Shown here one piece after another: positions 12,278-21,106 of a stretch of 64,000 bases of DNA. Position numbers and translations under genes: made by a program. The notes under the pieces were generated by a model. It had not been told where the DNA came from. It saw only the letters and a program-made list of their open reading frames with translations, and did no database searches. The first letter of the stretch is position 1, and the number at the start of each line of letters is the position of its first letter. The DNA comes from Siphonodentalium dalli (taxonomy: Eukaryota > Mollusca > Scaphopoda > Gadilida > Siphonodentaliidae). The stretch spans positions 41,885,503 through 41,949,502 of the forward strand of contig CP136065.1 of NCBI GenBank assembly GCA_032622095.1, given 5' to 3'.

Positions 12278-12479
12278 CAGAGATTTTACTGTGGTACAGA
12301 TGCATTTTATATGCATGTTTCTGTTTATCTTCTGGCATCATATGGTTTTCTACGACGCAATGCCTGCAAACCATACCGTGGAAACTTGCCAGTGTATGAA
12401 CGTACCCTGAAACAATCCTATCTGGCTGATAAACAAGTCTGATAGCGAATTATTATTTTCCACACATAATTTGATATTG

Positions 12480-12930
12480 TCGTATCTGCCTCGTATTTAC
12501 ATGTATAGTGTCTTACCGTGTATATATTTGCTTGCATAAATTTCATCCATAGAGCATCTCTCCATACAGTGTATATCAAATGCTTTGCGGGAGTCAATAA
12601 AAGTACAATATAAATTTCGTCCGCTCTGTCGGTATACGTTTATCAGAGCATGTAGAATAAATATATCATCTATTGTTGAGTCACCCTTACAAAAACCTGT
12701 TTGAATGTTATCAAGTCATTGTCTTCCGCAAATTACGATATTCGATTATTAATAACTGTTTAGCAAAACAACTTAGAAGGGTGATTCCTCTATATGTGAT
12801 TCGGGTAAATTAGGGTCTCCGAACCCTTTGAAGATGGGATTTATCACCCCATCAGGATGCATTGCAAAATTAATGACATTGTCGGCGAAAATTTCCAGAT
12901 CCACATTAGGGTTTATAGAGTCAGCCAATT
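12480..12930 (-). pseudogene. LINE reverse transcriptase remnant
   Basis: Minus-strand reading gives QTGFCKGDSTIDDIF, then LYCTFIDSRKAFDI, the RT fingers and motif A (F-I-D-x-x-K-A-F-D) typical of CR1/L2/Jockey-like LINEs. Stops and frame changes interrupt both sides, so it is dead. Copy B at 51120-51575 carries the same relic with a 9-nt deletion in motif A. Confidence 0.75.
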
Positions 12931-12937
12931 TACTATA

Positions 12938-13303
12938 TGTACACTCACACATGCATTCGTATTGTGGAACATGAATGCAGGACGTTGGTTGGTCGAAATT
13001 ACGTCACATGACGTCGCGCGCTGACCCCAACTTGCATCCATTTTAGAGTAGACGCAACTTGCACCGAGGCACGATAATAGTGTTGGAAATGGGCGCTTAA
13101 AACTCTTTTAATCTGCCAGTTGACTCGATTAAGTGTAAATATAAGTAATGGATGTTGATTGTGTTGCGTTCCATAGAGTATGGATGCAAGTTGGTCTGAC
13201 ATTTTTAAGTGTGGAACGCTTTCGCGTTCCACACAAAATGTCAGACCAACTTGCATCCATACTCTATGGAATGCACGCAAATCAACATCCATTTCTTAAA
13301 TAA
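12938..13303. mobile_element. Foldback insertion specific to copy A
   Basis: Copy B has an uninterrupted sequence (TACTATAATAGAG) where copy A has about 365 extra bases bounded by a 2-3 bp TA/ATA duplication. The right half (about 13147-13294) is a hairpin with arms of about 70 bp; the centre is GAACGC-TTT-GCGTTC near 13212-13226. There is no ORF. The paralogous empty site is direct evidence of insertion in A (or precise loss in B). Confidence 0.75.
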
Positions 13304-13419
13304 TAGAGCCATACGAGAAAATAAGAATTATTTTTTGTTAATAGAAACCACGGGCGTAGCTAGAGAATAGAGATTCATAGAATTATATGTTATCATACGA
13401 CTTGTATTCACAGGTAAAA

Positions 13420-13829
13420 ATGCGAGGCAGCTAAATGAGACAAAAATGCCAGGCAGTTAAAGAAGATAACAATGCGGGGAAGACAAAGGAGATAACAAAG
13501 CGAGGAAGACAAAGGAGATAACAACGCGGGGCAGACAAAGGAGATAACAACGCGGGGCAGACAAATGAGATTACAATGCGAGGCAGTTAAAGGGGATAAC
13601 AATGCGAGGCAGCGAAAGGAGATAACAACGCGAGGCAGTTAAAGGGGATAACAATGCGAGGCAGTTAAAGGGGATAACAATGCGAGGCAGCGAAAGGAGA
13701 TAACAACGCGAGGCAGTTAAAGGGGATAACAATGCGAGGCAGTTAAAGGGGATAACAATGCGAGGCAGTTAAAGGGGATAACAATGCGAGGCAGTTAAAG
13801 GGGATAACAATGCGAGGCAGCGAAAGGAG
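13420..13829 (+). repeat. 26-bp minisatellite, 16 units, rich in micro-uORFs
   Basis: Sixteen units in perfect 26-bp register starting at 13420. Eleven have an ATG at the same place (13420, 13446, 13472, 13576, 13602, 13654, 13680, 13732, 13758, 13784, 13810); the others have ACG or AAG. Each ATG opens a frame of 4 codons (ATG CGA GGC AGT TAA type) or 7 codons (ending AGG AGA TAA or TGA). A pyrimidine-rich TTGTATTCACAG just before the first unit could be a 3' splice site, which would make the array the start of the coding exon's 5' UTR; this is inference. Confidence 0.85.
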
Positions 13830-13833
13830 ATGA
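13810..13833 (+). promoter_or_regulatory. Last uORF, overlapping the main start codon
   Basis: ATG at 13810 reads seven codons to TGA at 13831-13833. The main ATG is 13830-13832, so the two overlap as ATGA. The same overlap is kept in copy B (ATG 51983, stop 52004-52006, main ATG 52003) although that unit differs by a base. It may couple termination to re-initiation if the array is transcribed. Confidence 0.5.
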
Positions 13834-14960
13834 GACGACGATTGATATACCTAACGCTTTATGTCATCATTGTTACGATATTTGCAGCTGCAGTGCTATT
13901 CGGTGGCCGAGAAAGAATATTTCTTGGTCGTCCCCGTCGTGACCATGCCCCTGTGTTAGGACTGCAACCACGCTCGGCAACAAATTACCTACGAGATACA
14001 CAACGGACCATCCTGCTCGAGCCAAGGGTGGGATTCCAGTCAAACCCAACAACAACCTACCCACGACGGGGGCAAGGCTCCGATCTGTTCGCCGTAATTT
14101 TCACAACATGGAAGCACAACGTGAATCTGAGCGAACTTAAAATCAACACATTGATGAATTGGCGATACTTGTTACCGTCTATACAGCCGGTATTATTCAC
14201 CAATGAAACGTTCTTGGAAAAACTCGCGGTTAAATATGGCTGGATGACGTCACGAATCACCGGAAGTGGGCCCTGTCCAGATTTGCCTGTTCTTAAAAAT
14301 ATGTTCCTGGATATGTTTTCTCGATTCAATGCAACGTTTTTTGGTTTCGCTAACTCGGACATATTGTTTGACGAAGGACTGCTACAAACACTGAAGAGTA
14401 TTCGGTCTCTCAAGGTCGTCAATCAAACGAAGATACTTATCAGTGGCAGACGAACTAACTTCAACTTTGAAAGCACAATCAATGGCTCGCATTTCGAACA
14501 ATTCGCCAACTCTCCCGAAAACGTTATGCGAATTCACAAAAAAGGACAAATTTTTCCAGGTTTCGCAGAGGATTATTTCTTCGTTGATAGTTCTTATCCG
14601 TTCGATAAATTTCTTAATGTCTCAATTGGACGAATAGGATTCGATAATTATTTTATTTTGCACGCAAGGCGAAACAGTGTGAAGGTCATCGATGCTACAA
14701 GGACATTGGTAGCTCTACATCAAACGGATTCGCGTGGAAATTTAGCTGGTAAACATGCAAAGAACTCATTGTGTAACAACAAATTGATTCAATCAAGTGT
14801 ATATCGTCTAAATTGGATTCAAGGATATATCAACTGTGTTCCCTTCTTTACAAAATCGACCACAAAAGGCACCATCGCCATCGAGAGGAGAAATATTAAT
14901 GGAGGGTGTAAAAGAGCAATGGAAGGAGTCAAAATCGGTAATAGGACTGAAGACCTGTAA
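13830..14960 (+). CDS. Type II membrane glycosyltransferase-like protein, copy A
   Basis: 376 residues in one exon. A basic N-terminus (MRRR) precedes a signal-anchor at about residues 6-24, then a variable stalk (about 30-83) and a luminal domain. The core runs from DLFAVIFTTW (85-94) through NWRYLLPSIQPVLFTNE, ANSDILFDEG (174-183, a candidate nucleotide/metal site), ISGRRTNF (204-211), AEDYFFVD (246-253) and GRIGFDNYF (267-275) to VIDATRTLVALHQT (286-299). This motif order resembles a poorly characterised nucleotide-diphospho-sugar transferase-like family; donor and acceptor are unknown. Seven N-glycosylation sequons fit a Golgi lumen location. The ATG is the first in-frame Met; an in-frame TAA lies 18 codons upstream. 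ATTAAA at 15114 may be its poly(A) signal. Confidence 0.75.
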   Translation: MRRRLIYLTLYVIIVTIFAAAVLFGGRERIFLGRPRRDHAPVLGLQPRSATNYLRDTQRTILLEPRVGFQSNPTTTYPRRGQGSDLFAVIFTTWKHNVNLSELKINTLMNWRYLLPSIQPVLFTNETFLEKLAVKYGWMTSRITGSGPCPDLPVLKNMFLDMFSRFNATFFGFANSDILFDEGLLQTLKSIRSLKVVNQTKILISGRRTNFNFESTINGSHFEQFANSPENVMRIHKKGQIFPGFAEDYFFVDSSYPFDKFLNVSIGRIGFDNYFILHARRNSVKVIDATRTLVALHQTDSRGNLAGKHAKNSLCNNKLIQSSVYRLNWIQGYINCVPFFTKSTTKGTIAIERRNINGGCKRAMEGVKIGNRTEDL

Positions 14961-15113
14961 CATCAAGGACCTGGCGACAGGGACTAGGTATGTCCACAGT
15001 TTATAGCGGAACCTATACAACGAGTCCAGACATAATTTACTGGACGCGTTTTGTAATTCCGCTACAAACTTGGGACGAATTGTATTCTATGTATTACATG
15101 ATCAAAAACTTCG

Positions 15114-15119
15114 ATTAAA
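15114..15119 (+). terminator. Possible poly(A) signal ATTAAA of copy A
   Basis: Lies about 155 bp after the stop codon of the 13830 CDS and is conserved in copy B (near 53176). No transcript evidence. Confidence 0.3.
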
Positions 15120-15308
15120 CATACCTAAATCAACAAATGGGACTTGAAACTAACATCGGCGTATATAAGGCATGTGATGACGTTTCACGTAACTATGCGT
15201 TGTTTGCCCGCGAAGGAAATATTCCCAGATAAATAGAGACTCTTTGACGTATATAATGGCGTATATTTAATGAAATAACATTTCAAGCTTTTCATTCATT
15301 ATATAGAG

Positions 15309-16856
15309 GGGGGGGGTCGCGGCCACACATAAGTGCCGCTTTTAACCCTCAAAATGCCAACATCGCCGAATATGTTTGCCGCGAATGAAGCTAACATCCC
15401 GGACCGCCATTGTGGTGTCTAGGAAGGTCTAGGTGTAATTTTAGTGGCCAGAACAGTGTGGGTGTCATAGAAATCACACACGCACGGACGGTGGTGGCGG
15501 CCACACAGAAGTGCCGCCATTCCGAACTGCCCGTCCAAATAATTAGGTTTTCAGGTTTCTCATTCCACGGTTCCCTTATATTCAATCCATACTACGTGTT
15601 CCTGCTTACAGATATTTCAACTCGCTGTGCCTCATCACTTTGGGGGTTAATGATAATGAAAATAACAATACAATCGATCACGTTATTATTTGTGCTAATG
15701 GTTTGACAAGCATTGTATTATTTTGTTTAGACTTATCCACCAAGAACGCTAACAAATTAGTGCGCCAATATGGCGCGATTTAAACTGCTTATCTTACATA
15801 AATTGTGTGTATTAACGAACAGCAGATCTGGGGGAAATGTTCATCTCAAACTGTTAATATCATCAATTGGAGCGCCAGAAGAGTACAGCGCTGGTGGCTA
15901 ATCAGATGTCGTATATAGATAACGTTTGCACACATACATGTCCTAATACAATCAACAGCAGCGCTGAGTCGTATTCCCAGTACGCTATCAGCTGGCGTGG
16001 CCCGGAAGCAACTGGAGGATTGTAACAAGGTTATTTTATTTTTTTTATTGAGAAAGAAGAATAACAACAGAGGAAGAAACAAAATACATTCACGCATTCA
16101 TGCTCTCAATCCAAGACATATAGAAGAGTTTCGCTGACCTACTTTCTTACCTGTGGCATGCAATTAGAGAATATTTAAAGGCACACAATGTGTTCGGACA
16201 ATTTTAACAAACACCATTCAACTTAAACGCAAGACTAATGGGCGATATTAGGTACTACCTTGACATAGTTTTGCCCGAAAACTGACTATCTTTAGCTACA
16301 ACAATGGTGATAAAAAAAAACAATAGATTATTTTTTTGTCTTCAGAATAACTTTAAATTTCCCTTATTAAACAGCTAAAGTGGTCGATGGTGTGTAATAT
16401 TTAAGGTTTGCAGATTCAATGTTTCAAATGCTATGTGCAGCTTTAATTGATTTAAATTCTGAGTTTACCATAAACAGAAAACATTAGTAAATTTAACCAT
16501 ATTGAGATCGTATTGTAAATATTGTAAACTTTGGTTCGACAGCAATCGGAGAAGATACACAGCGCTCGCTTGAATTGCGTTTGGGATTGTAACAAGGTTA
16601 TATATGGTAGCACACAGATGGCTCAGCTGCATGCACGAACATTTGTTGCATTGGCACATATTTCAAAGACTAAATTATCCATAAACAATGCTACATTTTC
16701 TAAACAGATGATTCATTGAAAACTACAACACTTACCTATAATGCCAGTCTTTGTAAACATACATTCTGATTCATACGAATATTGTCTATCGTATTCCTGC
16801 CAATTGTTTCATTTCTCGGAAGGCTTACGGTATTCCCCCGAAGTCACATCGCTCTA
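15309..16856. other. No supported gene
   Basis: Begins with a run of G at the duplication edge. The phrase GCGGCCACACA.AAGTGCCGC recurs at about 15320 and 15498 (short local repeat). Small ORFs have no domains. Confidence 0.4.
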
Positions 16857-17407
16857 CGTCACGGGGGGGGGACTGCGACGTGAGGATCGGTTGCATTCCG
16901 ATAAAGAGACAGTGGAATTCCGATAAACGAGACGGCGGCTATTCGATCTGAGACGGTTCGTTTTCGGCGACAAACGAGATTATCTTCGTGTTCAGGCATT
17001 CAAATGGAATTTCGGTGACCCCTCAGGTTTCATATCATCATATCGTTATTTAAGTTACTAATATCCATCAAAATCTAGACGCTACGGTGACTAAAATCAA
17101 GAGAATAGCCATTTAAAAGTCACGCGACGGTTCGTTTTCCGATAAAAGACATGCGACGGTTCGTTTTTTAAAGGAAAACGAACCGTCGCGTGACTTTTAA
17201 ATGGCGAATCTATTGGTTTTACTCACTGTAGCGTCTAGATATTGATGGATATTAGTAACTAAAATAACTATATGATGATATGAAACCTGATTTGTCACGG
17301 CAATTCTCGTTTGTCGCCGAAAGCGAACCGTCTCGTTTATCGGATTTCCACCGTCTCTTTATCGGAATGCAACCGATCCTCACGTCGCAGTTCTCCCCCC
17401 GTGTACG
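16857..17407. mobile_element. Large foldback element, arms about 260 bp
   Basis: The left arm starts TCACGGGGGG..ACTGCGACGTG and the right arm ends with its inverse (...TTCTCCCCCCGTG). The centre, near 17165-17175, carries GCGACGGTTCGTTTT facing AAAACGAACCGTCGC. The arms match along nearly their whole length with small indels. CGGTTCGTTTTC also repeats within the left arm. No coding capacity. Confidence 0.85.
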
Positions 17408-18266
17408 TTAATCGGTTCGATTGGACAATTTCGTCTACCTAACTTCATCTGTTTGAAGTAATACTCCAGTAAGTCTACTCTAAATAATAATTTCATCATT
17501 CCATTTTTGTGATTCTCACAAGGTTTCAACTGAAATTCAATTTAAGTTAGTTTTAGAATTATTTTTAACCTAATTCTGAAATATGAATTATCTCCCTTTG
17601 TATTTGAACAGTACATACTTGTAGTTGATATGAGATATCTAGTTTACTATGAATGTAGTTCATGCAGTGGCATCTTTGAATTTCCAGCTGTGCGAAATTG
17701 AGATTTCTGTGAGGACGGAAAAATGGTCACATCAGAACCATTTCAATGCGCTTTCGATAGCCAACGAGACCGAGATAAAATACCCCGGTTTCATGTAGGT
17801 TGATAATATCAAGGAAGTATCTTAAATGCATATTCGATAAACAATTTGTAACTCTATACAGAACCCGTTCTACCGTTGTGCAAAGAATTACAACTCTGGG
17901 TAGGGAATGTTAACAACTCTGATGTTCGTCACCGATCTCAATGCACACACAAATTGCTTTGGATTCCGGCCGCGTTATGCGGCAGCATGATATTCCCCAT
18001 TATATATATAGTACTAAATGTCTTCCGTAAACGATTAGTTTGTATGTTACTTACTTGTTAAGATCATGCATATACGTGAAATGATTCCATTGAAATAGGA
18101 ATTGGTCATTGCGATTGACCCCATCCCATGGTGCCTTACGCATGCATATTACTATAAACGAGCATCATTTTTATCACGCAACAACTCAACTCAATTATTT
18201 GTAAACTCACCACCACTGTCATCATTTCATGACTCATCTCCCCCGCCTGTCTTCTTCTTTCTCATC
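17408..18266. other. No gene seen
   Basis: Non-coding sequence without recognisable repeats. Confidence 0.4.
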
Positions 18267-18285
18267 CCCCCTCTCTCTCTCTCTC

Positions 18286-18316
<31 letters not shown>
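18267..18316. repeat. (CT)n microsatellite
   Basis: About 50 bp of CT dinucleotides with one interruption (TCACTC). Confidence 0.95.
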
Positions 18317-18320
<4 letters not shown>

Positions 18321-18855
18321 CTGCCTCTTGCTATCCCTGACACTATCTTCTCCCTGTTTCCACCCCTAACTCAAACTTAGTTATATATCTCCATTTCTCC
18401 TAAAAAAAACATTATTTGAATCCTTTCCCGTCTGATCGATACCCCTTCCTCACTTAATGGGGAAGGGGCATGTCGCCAAAGATGAGAAGACTTCATATAA
18501 GCAATCGGGCTTGTTGTCTGATCCTCATTTCCATCCATTATCTCTTCTATTTTTGCATATTTGTATCATCTGTATATTATGTTATCTGTTTGGATTTGGA
18601 AATAAAAAATGTTTACACTAATGCACACATCAATGCTCAATTCTACCTCGAATACGATATTCGAGTGTTTGATATTTAGCAGGTAAGATTAACGCCGTCC
18701 AACAATAAAAGAAGCGCATATTCTGGTGAGGACGCAGATGAATGCAAATAATTATATTTATTCCAGTTTATCAAGTAGAAATGTCTTCGTGGCTTTGTGC
18801 AAGATTTTGTACTCTATTAATTATTACGCCCTATACGATGGGTGTTTACTGCTAC
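18317..18855. other. No gene seen
   Basis: Non-coding spacer leading into the 98-bp satellite. Confidence 0.4.
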
Positions 18856-20440
18856 GCTGATCTGGCCGTCTCCAACGGGGCGTTGGGATATCTCGCAGGA
18901 CAACACATTTCGGGTTTCGCGCGATGCGAGTTATTTTATACAACTGTTGTAAGGCTGATCTGGCCGTCTCCAACGGGGCGTTGGGATATCTCGCAGGACA
19001 ACACATTTCGGGTTTCACGCGATGCGAGTTATTTTATACGACTGTAGTAAGGCTGATCTGGCCGTCTCCAGCGGGGCGTTGGGATATCTCGCAGGACAAC
19101 ACATTTCGGGTTTCACGCGATGCGAGTTATTTTATACAACTGTAGTAAGGCTGATCTGGCCGTCTCCAGCGGGGCGTTGGGATATCTCGCAGGACAACAC
19201 ATTTCGGGTTTCACGCGATGCGAGTTATTTTAGGAAATTGTATAGTAAGGCTGATCTGGCCGTCTCCAATGGGGCGTTGCGATATCTCGCAGGACAACAC
19301 ATTTCGGGTTTCACGCGATGCGAGTTATTTTATACAACTGTAGTGAGGCTGATCTGGCCGTCTCCAACGGGGCGTTGGGATATCTCGCAGGACAACACAT
19401 TTCGGGTTTCACGCGATGCGAGTTATTTTATACAACTGTAGTGAGGCTGATCTGGCCGTCTCCAACGGGGCGTTGGGATATCTCGCAGGACAACACATTT
19501 CGGGTTTCACGCGATGCGAGTTATTTTATACAACTGTAGTAAGGCTGATCTGGCCGTCTCCAACGGGGCGTTGGGATATCTCGCAGGACAACACATTTCG
19601 GGTTTCACGCGATGCCAGTTATTTTATACAACTGTAGTAAGGCTGATCTGGCCGTCTCCAACGGGGCGTTGGGATATCTCGCAGGACAACACATTTCGGG
19701 TTTCACGCGATGCCAGTTATTTTATACAACTGTAGTAAGGCTGATCTGGCCGTCTCCAACGGGGCGTTGGGATATCTCGCAGGACAACACATTTCGGGTT
19801 TCACGCGATGCCAGTTATTTTATACAACTGTAGTGAGGCTGATCTGGCCGTCTCCAACGGGGCGTTGGGATATCTCGCAGGACAACACATTTCGGGTTTC
19901 ACGCGATGCGAGTTATTTTATACAACTGTAGTGAGGCTGATCTGGCCGTCTCCAACGGGGCGTTGGGATATCTCGCAGGACAACACATTTCGGGTTTCAC
20001 GCGATGCGAGTTATTTTATACAACTGTAGTAAGGCTGATCTGGCCGTCTCCAACGGGGCGTTGGGATATCTCGCAGGACAACACATTTCGGGTTTCACGC
20101 GATGCCAGTTATTTTATACAACTGTAGTAAGGCTGATCTGGCCGTCTCCAACGGGGCGTTGGGATATCTCAGAGGACAACACATTTCGGGTTTCACGTGA
20201 TGCGAGTTATTTTAAGAAATTGTATAGTAAGGCTGATCTGGCCGTCTCCAACGGGGCGTTGGGATATCTCGCAGGACAACACATTTCGAGTTTCACGCGA
20301 TGCGAATTATTTTAGGAAATTGTAAGGCTGATCTGGCCGTCTCCAACGGGGCGTTGGGATATCTCGCAGGACCACACATTTCGGGTTTCACGCGATGCGA
20401 GTTATTTTAGGAAATTGTAAGGCTGATCTGATGGAGCTAT
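18856..20440 (+). repeat. 98-bp satellite, 16 full units plus a degenerate one
   Basis: Units begin GCTGATCTGGCCGTCTCC at 18856, 18954, 19052, 19150, 19250 and then every 98 bp to 20132, then 20232 and 20327; a decayed copy starts at 20422. Two units are 100 bp because TACAACTGTAGT is replaced by a variant ending in AAATTGTATAGT. Because 98 is not a multiple of 3, each unit yields an overlapping 73-codon ORF in rotating frames; these are not genes. Variant bases show block-wise homogenisation. Confidence 0.97.
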
Positions 20441-21106
20441 ATCGATGAGGATATCTCGCAGGACAACACATTTCTGGTTTTCGCGGATGTATCTTCGCGG
20501 ATGTCTCATTGTTGCAGTATGTAACTTTTATGACCGCGTTAATTGCTTTCGATATTTAGGTATGAACAATCAACAATGGCTGGGCCACTCTTGAAGATTT
20601 TATTGCGGGAACACAATGTATAATATAACAGCTAACTTTGTTGATGAATTATGTCTCAGTTGGAATGTAGAATAAAGGTCGTATTGTGAAGTATCGGGCG
20701 TGTATTTAATCCGATTAGTAGATTGTTTTATCCGCATTTAGAGGCTTTCTGGTGTGGTAAATGAGAAACCTGCAGTAATAATTGAAGGATTCTGAGGTGA
20801 TGCATTCATGAAACCAATAAATTTTATATAATTTATACTAGTATATGCCTCATAATATGATCTTGATGGCGTTACATTTCTGACTATGGTTTCCTTGTAT
20901 TTGTATTACTACGAATTGTATTACTGAATATCTAGTCCATCGGTAGCGTAGAAACTTTGGCTACAGGTGCATGTGCGGACAACGACAGCCAATTGCAATT
21001 CGCATGACACACCCGGTAACCGGACCGGACTCATACGCTGGTAAATTCGCCTCGCATTTCTTTTGCAGGTATTTCGATACGGAAAGCTAGAATTTACCAG
21101 AAAATA
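20441..21106. other. No gene seen
   Basis: AT-rich non-coding sequence after the satellite. Confidence 0.4.

Larger units (their letters stand above)
12285..15308 (+). repeat. Segmental duplication, copy A
   Basis: Matches 50934-53368 at near identity. It contains half a MITE, a LINE RT relic, the 26-bp array, the whole glycosyltransferase-like CDS and about 350 bp of 3' flank. The left edge falls inside a MITE that is complete only in copy B; the right edge is at ATTATATAGAG. Copy A has an extra insert (12938-13303), four more 26-bp units and 111 extra bases in the CDS. Confidence 0.92.

Noticed and set aside
13420-13829. AAAGGAGATAACAATG resembling a bacterial ribosome-binding site in each 26-bp unit
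   Set aside because: The window is clearly animal nuclear DNA; the AGGAG spacing is a by-product of the repeat.
18924-20315. Series of near-identical 73-139-codon ORFs
   Set aside because: They come from a 98-bp satellite read in rotating frames; the same DNA is open in several frames and no start context or domain exists.
18856-20440. Possible CRISPR-like array
   Set aside because: Units are contiguous with no unique spacers; this is a satellite.
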